In this document: positions 31,777-43,200 of the stretch, in pieces
How positions within the stretch are numbered: position 1 is the first letter of the stretch
Layout of the letters: every line of letters starts with the position of its first letter
Source of the DNA: Pseudopyrenochaeta lycopersici
Taxonomy: Eukaryota; Ascomycota; Dothideomycetes; Pleosporales; Pseudopyrenochaetaceae
Direction: 5' to 3'
Length of the DNA: 64,000 nt
Assembly: GCA_003313425.1 (NCBI GenBank)
Contig: NHZP01000036.1
Location: 248,001 to 312,000 of the forward strand
The notes under the pieces: model-generated
Told to the model about the DNA's origin: nothing
Seen by the model: the letters and a program-made list of their open reading frames with translations, nothing else
The model's database searches: none
Made by a program: the position numbers and the translations under genes

Positions 31777-31830
31777 TGAGATTTGTCCCCACGTTTTTGA
31801 GATTTGTCCCCAATTTGAGATTTGTCCCCA
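31777..31830. repeat. Three-copy terminal motif of the MULE
   Basis: TGAGATTTGTCCCCA at 31777-31791, 31798-31812 and 31816-31830. A two-and-a-bit-copy version lies at 8733-8776 and a single copy at 59224. Confidence 0.75.
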
Positions 31831-33374
31831 GTGCTAGCCCTAATCTCTACTAGTGGGCAAATAAATTACAAAACAACAAATGCGGGTGCACTGCGCTGTC
31901 TCTAGTAGCTCAAGTGAACGTTGTCTTATTGATCTTATATTCTATTACGCCGTTTTCTCTTACGTGGGCTGAGATCTTTCCAAGCCTCAGAAGCTGTTAC
32001 TGCTGCCGCACGCTTAGATCGAGGCGTAGGTACATCTTGAGACTCAACAGGCGCATTTTGGGCATCGACTTGCGCAAACCTCTCGATGTAGAAAGCTTCC
32101 ATATCTCCAAAGTGATAGTTCCAAGCCATAGTTGGAGTGCAAGAAGCAAAAAGTCCTTGCGTAGCGAGAGCCATATTGCGTGCTTCAACTAACTCTGCGG
32201 GATCCTTCTCCTGCCCTGTCTCAGCCAGAAAGTTAGTCGTTGAGACCATGTCGTTGCACTCATATAAAACAGGCTGAGACCTTCGATGCTCGATGTCGGC
32301 CAGGAATTCTTCCAACGACGGAGGTTGCCAGGCAGGAGGTGGAGCCATGCTGACAGACACAGCCACAGCCAAAGGCGGAGACGGACGAGAAGAGGTAATC
32401 GCAGGTATAGGAGCAGGTGCAGGGATCGACACCGATACACAGGTAGTCACAGCTTGGTATAGCCGTAGGAATCGACACGGTCACAGAGGCGTTCACCTGT
32501 CGCAGGGCTTCAGCAAGTGTCTGACCATGGAGTTGATGGTGAGGCTGAAGGCGAGGGACAGAAGGCGGCACACGCAGTTCGAAAGCTGACGGATCTCGCC
32601 GAGTCGATGCCTCATTCCTCCTCAATCCGCCTCTAGTTTGCGCGATGAGTGGCTCCAGAACAGAATGATGTGGCCTTGGAGGCAAGCTAATCGACCGTCC
32701 TTGCTCACGTTGATAGCGCCAATGATCGTCATAAAGATAATTCAGTCGTAAAGCTGAACCAGACGTCCTCACATCTCGTAAAGTATGACGACATGGAAGG
32801 CCATTCGTCTTCTCAAACAGCCCAGAGCAGGGATGTTGGCTACGACGTTGCCTCTGTTCTTTCTGGTATAGCAGATGTTGTTGCTTGATGCGCTCGATCG
32901 CCGGCGGCGTCAGAACCTCATGGATTCCAGGAGGTAGAAAAGGCATTGACTCTAGGCTATGCCCAAATTTGACACTATGCTTGGAAGAAGCAAGCTCCTT
33001 CATATACTTATTGTATTGGCTCTTGACCATCTGCTCGATTCTCTCAGTGACGCGCAGCAAGTCACCCCTTGAGGTCATGAGGTAGTCCTTCAGAACCTTG
33101 TGCATGCCTTCGAGAGGCGAGTTAGTGATCGTGCCGTAGTGGCGGTGGTGGGAAGTCCAGGCAGCTGCCCACTCGGTGTGTGTGAGGTATTGGTTTTCCT
33201 GTAGGTACCTGCAGAGTTCCTGCTGGTGGCTGTAGTCTTTAAGCAGATCGTTCCACTTCAGCTGGAACTCCAGCGGTCTCTTTGCGTAGACGAGCTGCTT
33301 CAGTCAGCTCCACAAGCGATTTCCTCAGAGGGCAGCTCCCTTCAGGAAGTACTAAGCAATTAACATAGGGCTTA

Positions 33375-35714
33375 CAGTCACATGAAAAAAGTTTCTTCCG
33401 CTAAGCGATTTTACACCAAAACGACCACTTTTTATACTAAAATTACTCGCTATCTACATATTTAATCCTTTTAAAAGTAATAATATTAATAAAACTTTAC
33501 TAAAACTTTAGTTTAGTTAAGAGTAAAATTAAAAATAAAATTCTTTAATTATATAATATATCTTTAAAGATAAGAAAAATTAATTTTCCTTAAATTTGTA
33601 TGTAAAAAGCGACTTTTTCTACTTTTTTTCTACCTTTTTTTATAAATAACTATACATACTACGCTTATAAGTATATATTCGAATATTGATAATTTTAAAT
33701 AAAATAATAAGATATTATCTATGTTGCTTTTTAATTTTAATATAATTTATTAAAAATCTAAGAAGTTAGGGTTAACGTACTTCACAAGCGAGTTAGTCAC
33801 ACAAGCGAATTAGTCAGGCATTTCTTGGCACCACGAACAACACCACCATCTTCTTGCATTTTGACACCTCCATCTAATTTTGTATGATGATTACATTGCG
33901 CAAAGGCTCTTACGTGTTAGGTAAGTCCTTATATTATGCCCGGTTAACATACACCCCCTACAGCAGCGCAGAGCTTAACTTAAATCCTTTAGTGTCGCAT
34001 CGCTACCTTTACTTTGTGTAGCTTCTAGAGGTGCTATAGACTTCTGTAATAGCTCTACTGCCTCCTTAATTATAAAATTCTCTTGTTAGGTAATATACTT
34101 AACTTTAACGTTGCGCTTTTTAACTACTTTAGCGTTGAGAGCCTTTAAACGCTCGAGTTCCTTAGTAATAATTACTGACGCTTGTAAAGCTAATTTAGCG
34201 CTCTTTGCTACCTTTTTCATTACCACTATTATAGGTGACGTGGACTGTCGCTTAAGCACATGTTGTCGGCGTCTTATAGCTCTCTACTACTTCTTAATCT
34301 AGCGCACTGTTTTAGGTGTGTTAGTAACTAAATTTGTTAAGGACGAACAAGGCTTAGAGGGTAGTGCTGGGTTAATTACACCTAACTTGTTAAGCACCTT
34401 ATTAGGATTAAATAGAAAAATGCTAGTGGCTTTAAAGGCGCTTTTAATATTGCTGTTACTTAGCGCGTGAGGACGAGCTGCAGTGTAGATCTGAAGGAAG
34501 TCGTCTATATTAACGTGGTTCTAGCCATCACGCGCTAACATCTCTACCCCTTAATAATAGCGCTTCTTAACTAAACTAAAGCAGGCAACATCTAATAGTT
34601 ATAGAATATGCGAGGAATGTGAGGGTAGCTATAACGGGATAATATTGTTTTTCCTTGCGTAGGTCTTAAATAGCTCTAAGCAGTGGCTGCTGTGTCCATC
34701 CATAATGAGGAGTTGATTAACGCCTTTAGTAGGTTGCTTTATACAAGGGTTAAACACCTCTGTAAGCTATATATAACCTAATCTATTATTAGACTATCTG
34801 GTTTTGCTATAGGCGATTACCTAGTTATCTAGAAGGCCTGCGTCCTTATTAAACTAGACGTTCTGGAAGACTTTCCCTTTAGCGATAACTATAGCTAGTA
34901 TGCGGCGTTTAGCGACATTTATGCATTCAATAACTGTTATCTAGTTACAATCACCAGGCTGTATGTAGTATTTAAGGCTATCTCTTGCCGTCATAACTTT
35001 AGCTGTACTAATGTTACCTCTTAGAAAGCCTATCTCGTCTATGTTATAGATATTATTGTCTTATATACTATACTTATTCGCTACATTCTTAAGAAGCTGA
35101 AAATACTCCTTAATTACCTTAGGGTTCTCCCGTTCTACTCTTTAGTAGTTATATTTCTTACTCTACGTAATTTGCACTTTAGGGTTGCGTCTAACGTAGT
35201 TGTTAACCTAATTAACACTAACTAGTAGGTTACCCTGCAGTTAACGTAGTAAGTTTGCGGTATCTTCAACTATACGCTTGCGAGGTGGGTATCCGCAGGT
35301 AGCAAGGTCCAATATCTACTTAGTTAATGTCTGTTCTTTATTATCGTTAAAGTTTCTGTTATTTGTAACAGTTTTAGTGTGTGCAGGGCGGCCTTAGAGG
35401 CAGCGTCTGAGTGTTTTATAGTTTACGCGATATATACTCGCTGCTCTCCTAATACTTAAGATTTCGTTCCTTTATAACGCTTTTATTGCACAGTCGATTC
35501 TTCCTTCTCGCGTATTGTCCTAAATCTTCGGATTTACAGGCATGGTGGTGATGAGGTAGAGGGATGAAATGTTTTGGTGGGTGTCTTGGCACACTTGACT
35601 AATTCGCTTGTGTGACTAACTCGCTTGTGAAGTACGTTATCTTATAATTAATAACTTTTTGGTGTAGTTTGGTGGGGAAAAAACTTGGCGGAAGAAACTT
35701 TATTCATGTGACTG
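33375..35714. mobile_element. AT-rich TA-flanked MITE inside the MULE intron (host of Fot1 element C)
   Basis: Inverted ends CAGTCACATGAA...AAAGTTTCTTCCGC (left) and the inverse (right), with TA at 33373-33374 and 35715-35716. Without the nested Fot1 copy and one TA it is about 475 bp, non-coding and extremely AT-rich. CAGT ends and a TA target suggest mobilisation by a Tc1/mariner transposase. A truncated relative lies at 4915-5075. Confidence 0.8.
33775..35637 (-). mobile_element. Fot1/pogo element C, RIP-degraded
   Basis: A 1863-bp unit flanked by TA (33773-33774 and 35638-35639). Termini start ACGTACTT then CACAAGCGAGTTAGTCA and CACAAGCGAATTAGTCA (17-bp units). The interior is a decayed copy of the element D transposase on the minus strand: the same C-terminal region and the same ACGTGGTTCTAGCCATCACG segment are recognisable, but most CpA/TpG sites have become TpA and stops occur in all frames. 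The termini themselves are well preserved. Confidence 0.88.
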
Positions 35715-36888
35715 TACCAGAGTCCAACGTTTCATAAATGCAGCCCTATGCTCAGCGATCCTCTGCTTCTCTTCCTTCGTCGTGCCATCAGCATCGCGCC
35801 AGGTCTGCTGGGCCTTGGTCTGGACGTTTTTGTTGATGTGCCATACGCACAGAAGCTGAGGGACTTCTGGAAGTAGTACCCGAGCAGACAACTTCAACGC
35901 CTCTTCCTGATCACTGATGAAAACCCGCGGTTGTTGTACCCCTGTCTTAAGGAGAAAGTTTGCGATAGCCCAATAGTAGTCTGCTTGCGTCTCATTACTA
36001 AGGAAGCAGAAGCCTGCAGAGAAGAAGGTCTGCAGGTTGGTGCAGCCGAGTATATGCAACAATGGGAGTCTATACTTGTTGGTGCGGTATGTGCAGTCCA
36101 TCAACAGTACATCTGGATTAGCAAGCAGCAGCTCTACCTGTTTATGGTAGGCGAAGAAGAGATTCTAAACGCGATTGTTGTTATCTTTCTTGACAGCGAA
36201 TACCCAGTCTGCTGTAGATAAGTCATCCAGCAACGTCTCCACTGGGCTCCTTCCGTTCAGGTGCTTCTCTCTGACTGCCTTCCTCTCGCCGCGAATGTCT
36301 GTAGCAGTGACTAGGGTGTCCTGATCCTCCCTTTGAATGGCGGCCAGTATCTGCATTGGCCGTACTCCAGCATGCATCATCGACTCGATCACCTCTTTCT
36401 GTGCAACTGTACGCCTGCGGTAAACATTGTGCGCGCTAGGGTTGATTGATCGACAGTGGTTGTGGTTCTTGTTCTGCACCTCCAGCCTCCACTGATCGCT
36501 CTGCTTCACCTTGAAGATGACAAGCTTGAAGGGGCATCCAGTAGAGCGCGTACTTGTGCTTAGGATCTTTGCGGTTGAATTGTAATTTTTCCTGAAACGA
36601 TCACAATGGTAGTAGTAACGTGTTTTGACCTCACAGTTATGAGGCAAACTCCGCTTAAGGACAAAGCCATAGCCATGCTGCATGCCGTGCATTTTGAGCG
36701 CATCATACGCTTCTTCAAAGGAGCTGTAGGCCTGGTCCAGTGGGGCCGCAATGTCTTCTATGGTAAGGTACACAAGACGAGCGTGCGAACTCAACACCAG
36801 TGATTCTATGGTTGTGTCTATCTGCTACATAGACGCGGCAGTGTCGCGATGGTGTCGCGTCCATAGATTACGCACTAAGCCAAGTGGA

Positions 36889-37072
36889 TGTCGCACTGGA
36901 CGTGCTAAAATGATGAGAAGTCAAAATAATTGATAATGAGCAGAAAAGTTGTATTGTGTGTGTATTGTGTCTTGGTCTTATAAACCTGACCCCGCACGTC
37001 TGAGATTATATGGCAAGATTACTAATGCAGTTCTTCCTCAGGTTCCCTGAGATGATGCCTTGGCCTGCGACA
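36889..37072 (+). repeat. LTR, TGTCGC...GCGACA family, copy 2
   Basis: A 184-bp unit that appears identical to 8777-8960, with no matching flanking 5-mers (GTGGA and TCGCC). It replaces the right terminus of the MULE. Confidence 0.75.
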
Positions 37073-37284
37073 TCGCCCCTCAGGCTGCGTGCGCTTTACC
37101 TAAAATAGCTAGTGTAGACAGTTTTCTCTACCTTAAGTCCAAACCCGTTCTCTAATGATATCGTGCACCTGATCTTGCTACCTTTGCTCCATATTGCCTG
37201 GACTGCCTAAGTTATGTCAAGGTGGGCGATGAAGGCAGTGGTCATGTGACCCTGTCTACATGACTAATTAGCATCATTTCTTAG

Positions 37285-37499
37285 TGTCAGATTTGAGGGT
37301 CTTCACGCGACAGGCAATAAATAATAGATGAATCTTGATAGGGTCTGATGATTGTTTTTTCATTGATCGATTCTCTGTCTCTGATTTTCTTCCTTAGGTG
37401 TTGTGTTGTTACACCCGAGATTGGTGTTACGTGACTATCCCTCTTGTGTCTGCACATGACGTAGGCCGGCTGGATGTTCCAGGTACCTATTATCTGACA
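37285..37499 (+). repeat. LTR (TGTCAGA family)
   Basis: A 215-bp unit from TGTCAGATTTGAGGG to TATTATCTGACA, with TTACACCCGAG shared with the units at 37592 and 45834. No target duplication found. Confidence 0.65.
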
Positions 37500-37591
37500 G
37501 CAGTTCTACACTGTAGATAATTGCGGTAGTTAGTTATTATCATGCCTAATCTACTAAATATTCTTTCTAGCTCGTCGCTTATTACTAGAAT

Positions 37592-37761
37592 TGTCAGATT
37601 CGGGGGCTATTTAGCTTTATCTTTGATGAATTTTGATGATGAACGTGGTTGATCTATTCTGTGTTCTCTATTTTCTCCTTTTATGGAGAGTGTGTGCCAA
37701 GTGGTTACACCCGAGCTTTGTACTACAATACAGTATCGCGTACCCTCGCTTGTATCTGACA
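37592..37761 (+). repeat. Solo LTR (TGTCAGA family) with target duplication AGAAT
   Basis: A 170-bp unit from TGTCAGATTCGGGGG to TGTATCTGACA, flanked by AGAAT at 37587-37591 and 37762-37766. Confidence 0.85.
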
Positions 37762-37766
37762 AGAAT

Positions 37767-38677
37767 ACTAAGAATATTAATAGCTATCTGCGTAAGCTGC
37801 GGATACTAGGCTTTGCCAGTCGTTATCTACCAGGCAATTAGCTTATTACACTCAATCTGCCCTTAAGTGCAATAGCGGTTATATTCATCCTCTCTTTTCT
37901 TACAGTTAGCTGTCTGCGCAGCTTTAATACCTCTTATTTAATACGCTTAAATGCCCGTAGGCTTACTATCGCGCGGGTTCTTCTTTTAGGGCGAAAGAGC
38001 ATCTAAAATAGGCTATTACTTATAGCTGTTAAGCTAGAGCCTTTTAACTACTCTCTGCCTATCTTTAATCTACTTCAGCTACTTATTCTAGAATACTTTA
38101 AGATAATCCTAGTTCTTCGCAGGATTAAGAATAACAGCAGTAAGGTAGACAGGCGAGTCTCTAAGCTTCTAGTAATACTGTTAACCTTTATTAATTATAA
38201 GCTTAATTTAGGCCTTAAAATGCTATTCTATTTAAATAATGTCTTCTACTATAGATTTATATAAGGCATAAACAGTAGTTAGCTCTTTAAGAATATACTT
38301 AATATCCTAAATAACGTTTGTTAGCCCGCTAGATGTACTATCACCTAGTTAACCCTGTAGATCTAGCGTCGCCTTATAACATAGCCTAAGTAGTCTTTTA
38401 TACTTAGAGAGTATGTCCTAGTACTTTTCTATTAACCTATCTGTAAAGATGTCCTTATAGATTACTGCATCCTTAACTAGTAACTTTACACCCTTAGCAT
38501 TATTCCGTTTAATCAGCCTCTCTTATAATTTAAGCTAATAATTAAGAGCATTACAGTGTTTATTCGCACGATAGAGCATATTATAGACGCTATTCTAGCG
38601 TATATTATTATTTTAGCAGAGCTTATAAGTCTTAAGGTCAGCTTTATTAGCCTTGCTATTAGATTCTTTAATATATT
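37767..38677 (-). pseudogene. RIP-degraded coding relic of unknown retroelement
   Basis: An AT-rich tract in which the minus strand shows a long reading frame broken mostly by TAG/TAA at positions expected for CAG/CAA. A clear stretch near 38380-38500 reads KGVKLLVKDAVIYKDIFTDR. It probably continues on the other side of the copia insertion at 43944. I cannot assign a domain. Confidence 0.5.
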
Positions 38678-38853
38678 TGTCAGATAAGAGGCATAAAAAC
38701 TGAAGTATACGAATACTGCATCGTGGACGGTATCACCTATGTATCATCGATGTATCAGGTCTGTGTTTAAAAAGGAGAGAAAACAGAACCAACGAAAATA
38801 CAATAAAATTCTGATCCACGATCATGACCAAAAAGATTCATTAAATTCTGACA
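38678..38853 (+). repeat. Left LTR of the copia element
   Basis: 176 bp, TG...CA ends, preceded by target copy ATATT. It presumably holds the promoter; gag starts 37 bp after it. Confidence 0.95.
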
Positions 38854-38890
38854 ATTAAGAGTCTCACTGACCCTATAACGAGCGAGGACC

Positions 38891-40216
38891 ATGTCTCACG
38901 CAAATATTACCGGCGTACGCGACGCTACGATCATCCTCACCGACTACACGAACTACACGCCATGGTTACTACAACTCAAAGCAAAAGCAGAGTTCCACGA
39001 CGTATGGGCAATCGCAGACCCTGATGGAACTAGAGAACCTTTGCTGGAACCGATCCCCCCAGTCCTACCACGATTAGCTGACTACGTACCGGCTGTAGTC
39101 CAACGACCGGCACCCAGCGCGTCGTCAAACTCTCGGGGTAACCGGGTTGGATCATCAAGCCAGCCAACAAGATCAAACCCGTCCCGAACCGATGCAACTC
39201 CAGCTACACCGACGAAACTATCGGACTTATCACCTGAAAGCCAGGAAACATACAAGGCCGATCGAGACGACTACAAGGTACAGCTCGAAGCCTACAAGAT
39301 CGACGAGAAGAAATACGACAGAGAACGGGCTAACTATCGGTTACTTGCAACGCACATTCAGAGCACAGTATCAGCGCACATTCAGCGCAACTGCTGCCTC
39401 CCTGGTACCACGATTCGCCGATGGATTATTGATATCCGAAGGACAGTAGGAATCAACCCACTCGAAGAACGCCAACGAGCACGAACAAGATATCACAATG
39501 CATTGAAGCCAATGAGGACCCCAGTAAACTGGGATATCTGGCTTGCCGAATACGATCGAGCAGCAACTGACGCTGAGACCGAAGGAGTCGCGGAGGTACA
39601 ACATAATGACGACATTATAGAAGATTTCTTGTCGGCAGTGGAAAAGGTAGCACCTATGTGGGTGACTGCCTTCTCTAGCCAGGTGGCCAGAGGTGACCCA
39701 GACCATGACAGAAAAGAAATGATGAAACTCTTCCGGGAGCATATGAGCCGCTCCTACCCACAAAAGGGCAAGCAGAAGAGCGCTTTCGCTGCTGGAGACG
39801 CTGCATACCCCGCTGGCGGTGAATCCGACCAGGGCGCACAGAGGGACGCCTCCGGTGTAGCTGAAGAAGCATCATCAGCCTTACGGGGCAAGAACCGTGG
39901 TAGAACACGGGGAAAACGCAAATTTGGGCAAAGCAGCACCAGATCCAAGCATTCCTCTCTGGAGGATACGGCGGCAGTCGAAGGCACAACATGCCATGCT
40001 TGTGAACAGCGCCACAATCTTTTTGATTGTTTCTATCTAAACGAAGATAAGGCACCTACGTGGTTTACACCAGATTCAAGAATAGCCAAACTCGTTGAGT
40101 ACAAAAGAAAGTATGACCCAGAGCTAATCAAATTATTAGACTCAAAGCGCCAACGATCAAAGACGCCGCTGATTAAAAATTCGCAAACACCAACACCCGA
40201 AGTCTTAAAAGATTGA
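38891..40216 (+). CDS. gag: Copia gag polyprotein
   Basis: A 441-residue capsid/nucleocapsid precursor. The N-terminal part starts MSHANITGVRDATIILTDYT and contains the WLLQLKAKAEFHDVWAI-like gag helix region typical of copia. A Pro/Ser/Thr-rich segment lies at about residues 60-125. Near residue 370 one CCHC zinc knuckle, CHACEQRHNLFDC, would bind RNA in the virus-like particle. It ends ...TPTPEVLKD then TGA. The downstream pol frame is the same frame, so gag is both a product in its own right and the N-terminus of a predicted gag-pol fusion. Start: ATG 38891 in context ACCATGT. Confidence 0.93.
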   Translation: MSHANITGVRDATIILTDYTNYTPWLLQLKAKAEFHDVWAIADPDGTREPLLEPIPPVLPRLADYVPAVVQRPAPSASSNSRGNRVGSSSQPTRSNPSRTDATPATPTKLSDLSPESQETYKADRDDYKVQLEAYKIDEKKYDRERANYRLLATHIQSTVSAHIQRNCCLPGTTIRRWIIDIRRTVGINPLEERQRARTRYHNALKPMRTPVNWDIWLAEYDRAATDAETEGVAEVQHNDDIIEDFLSAVEKVAPMWVTAFSSQVARGDPDHDRKEMMKLFREHMSRSYPQKGKQKSAFAAGDAAYPAGGESDQGAQRDASGVAEEASSALRGKNRGRTRGKRKFGQSSTRSKHSSLEDTAAVEGTTCHACEQRHNLFDCFYLNEDKAPTWFTPDSRIAKLVEYKRKYDPELIKLLDSKRQRSKTPLIKNSQTPTPEVLKD

Positions 40217-40220
40217 CTAG
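40214..40220 (+). promoter_or_regulatory. Candidate stop-codon readthrough site between gag and pol
   Basis: The bases are TGACTAG. UGA followed by CUA (and G) is the best-known sequence context for efficient translational readthrough. Both sides are in the same frame with no other stop for 3.5 kb. Alternatively, a single C-to-T change turned CGA into TGA. Confidence 0.6.
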
Positions 40221-43200
40221 AAGGAAGAGTTATATCAACAATCGAAGCCGCGTATACCGCGTCAGTGTTCTCAATGAAGAACCAACCGTATCCGCTAAAG
40301 AATGCATTCATCCTCGATTCGGGCGCGACAATACACATCTGCAACATGGCGCAACGCCTAACTCACCTCCGTCCACCTATCCCCGGTGACTGCGTGTGGA
40401 CAGGCGACGCACGAATATGGATTAAAGGGTATGGCACCGTACATATCAAAGTCAAGTCACCATATGGCACAGAGATACTCCGATTAGAGAACGTTGCCTT
40501 CTGCCCGGAGATTCTATGCAACCTCGTCTCATTTAGACTACTCAGACGACAAGGAATTTGGTGGGATAATAAGAATGAACCTACGTCGTTAAAGAGATGG
40601 GACAACTCCATCATCGCATACCTGACGGAAGCACACAACCAATGGGTACTCGAGCAATCAGATGCAAACGACAGTGCCTTTCACACCCGATTCAACTCTC
40701 GAACCAAGCGGTCGCCACAAAGAGCAAGTGCGATACTATGGCACAAGCGCCTAGGGCATCCAGGGCCCGCAGTGATCGAACACCTCGTCCAACAATCTGA
40801 GGGGGTGCGCATCAAAGGCGTCACTACAGTCGAGTGCGACGCATGTGGGAGAGCCAAATCAAAGCGCAGGATCCGCAGAGAACCTCGACTGAGCGAAGAA
40901 GGACCGGGAGAACGAATCGCGATCGACTTTCACGACTACGAAGTGGGGAGCTACTCAAAGGAAAAGAGCCAAATGCTTATCACTGACCGATTCTCGGCAT
41001 ATAACTGGGATTTCTACTTTACCGACAACAGACCAGCACGATCTATTATTCGGTTACTAGATAATTTCACTTGCTTCCTCTATACGCAGTTTAATATTTC
41101 TGTAAAAGTGATTGAGACGGACAACGAGATAGTGACCGTCAAGCCAGAAGTTAAGAGATGGTGCACGTCCAAAGGCATAAAGGTCGAGCCTTCTGCTCCT
41201 GATACCCAATCACAGAATGGCGGAGGAGAACGCTCAGGGGGTGTGATAAAAGAAAAGGCACGCACGATACGACTGGATGCTAATCTTCCCTGGGAACTAT
41301 GGCCAGAAATCACAAGAGCGGCAGTATACCTGTACAATAGAACGCCGAACTACTCAAACCGCTGGAAAAGCCCATACGAGGTATTCTTCACAAGGGTCGC
41401 TGCTATGAATGGTATCGTCACTGGACCACGGAAACCAAACCAAGCTCATCTTAAAGCATATGGCTGCAAGGCATTTGCAATGACCGACGATACCCACCGA
41501 GGAAAGTCGCGACTGCAACGCTTGGATCCAAAGGCCTGGATTGGCTATCTTATTGGCTATCAATCTACAAACATCTACCGCGTTTGGATCCCGTCACTAG
41601 CTAAAGTTATCAGCACAAGAGACGTAGTCTTCGACGAAAGCGTAGTGTTTAGCGGCAAAACGGAAGACCTCATGGACAACCTTATGCACAACACCCTGCA
41701 GGAGATTGCAATGTGGGTGAAAACGATTGAACTGCCTACACCACCGCGACAGGAACAGCCTGAGACTGGGTCGTTCTACGAAGACGATACAATAATGGGA
41801 GAGAGTTCAAGTCCACAAGGTCGAAAGTCAAGAGGTTGCCGAAGTAGAAAAGCGATGGACTCATACCCAACGCCGCCAGACACTCCGCCACCTGTAGCTC
41901 TCCTTAGCCAGGCGTGGACCGACGAACTTGAAGCTAATAGCATGACGACACAGGGCTCGTCAAAAACAGAACCATGGGCAGCAGCATTTATGGCCGGCAC
42001 TCAAGCAGGGCACGTAGGGGAACACGAAGGCAAGCTCATTGACAAGGCACAGCTGAAGAGAATGCTGGCAAAGGGGGTGAAGCCTCACCGAAACCAATTG
42101 CCACCTCTGCCGACGACTTACTCAAAGCTTGAAGATCATCCTCTGTACGAAATGTTCAAGGAAGCAGAACGAGAACACCTAAGGAGCCATGAACAAATGA
42201 AGTCCTGGGCTGAAGTGCCAATCACTCCCATCAAACGGAAAGGTCACCAAATATTAGACTGCATGTGGGTGTATACCTACAAATTGGACAAACACCATCG
42301 CCTTATTAAATGCAAAGCACGACTAGTCGTTCGCGGCGATCAGCAACGAAACATCACGTCACAAGACACATACGCAGCCACTTTAGCCAGCAGGTCTTTT
42401 CGAATGCTCATGGCAATCGCTGCCAAGTTCAACCTTGAACTCAAACAGTACGACGTTACTAACGCATTCGTGCATGCAACCATAGATAGAGAAATCTACA
42501 TGAGAATGCCACGAGGATACCAGAAGCCCGGAACGATCCTTAAGCTTGAAAAGGCACTTTACGGTCTTCGAATTTCACCGCTCCTATGGCAGAAAGAATT
42601 CGTCTCAACCCTCACCAACTTAGGCTTCAAACAAGTGCCACATGAGGCCTGCTGCATGATTAAGGATGGCATTATCATCTTCTTTTACGTCGATGACATT
42701 ATCTTAGCCTACCACCAGAAGAAGGAGGTAGAAGCTCAACAAGCTATCAAGGCTCTTCAAGAAAGATACACCTTCACAGGTGGAGAAGACCTGCAATGGT
42801 TCCTTGGCGTTGAAGTTATCAGAGACCGAGAACAACGATTAATTCAACTCTCCCAGTTAGCCTATGCCGACAAAATCAGCAGACTTGCAGATAGGAAAGA
42901 TGTCCGACATGATACCCCAATGGCAAGCGTTGAACTCCAGCCACGCGAGGGATTAGCATCACCATCAGAAGTCAACAAATACCAGCGTAAGATTGGTTCC
43001 CTACTATTTGCCGCCGTTACAACACGTCCTGATATCGCCTTCGCAACATCGCGCCTTGCACGCTTCCTCGTCAACCCTGGCACGGAGCATCAGGAGGCTG
43101 CTGACAGAGTCCTGCTCTACCTTGCAGCGACAAAATCAAGGGCACTCCAACTGGGAGGAGGCGACAAGCTTGAAGTAGCTAGCGACGCATCATTTGGCGA

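Larger units (their letters stand above)
31935..36797 (-). pseudogene. MULE transposase gene, interrupted
   Basis: Read on the minus strand: an N-terminal FAR1/WRKY-type zinc region (FEEAYDALKMHGMQHGYGFV, CPFKLVIF, NHNHCRSIN); one TAG where the family would have Gln (before NLFFAYHKQ, about 36162); then the MULE domain with LLMDCTYRTNKYRLPLL (first Asp), ISDQEEALK and LLCVWHINKNV. After WTL a predicted 82-nt intron begins; the MITE sits at its donor. Coding resumes at 33294 with LVYAKRPLEFQLKWNDLLK and the conserved TITNSPLEGMHKVLKDYL. The C-terminal tail continues to 31935 after a further frameshift near 32450. Without the insertion, stop and frameshift it would be about 800 residues. Confidence 0.8.
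31768..36888 (-). mobile_element. Mutator-like element (MULE) hosting a nested MITE and Fot1 element
   Basis: The left boundary is placed at the GGGCTGCTGAGATTTGTCCC terminus. The matching right terminus is lost where the LTR begins at 36889. Just inside that point, GCGTAATCTATGGACGCGACA (minus strand) recurs at 59281, next to another MULE end. About 2.34 kb of the interior is a later insertion (33375-35714). Confidence 0.7.
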
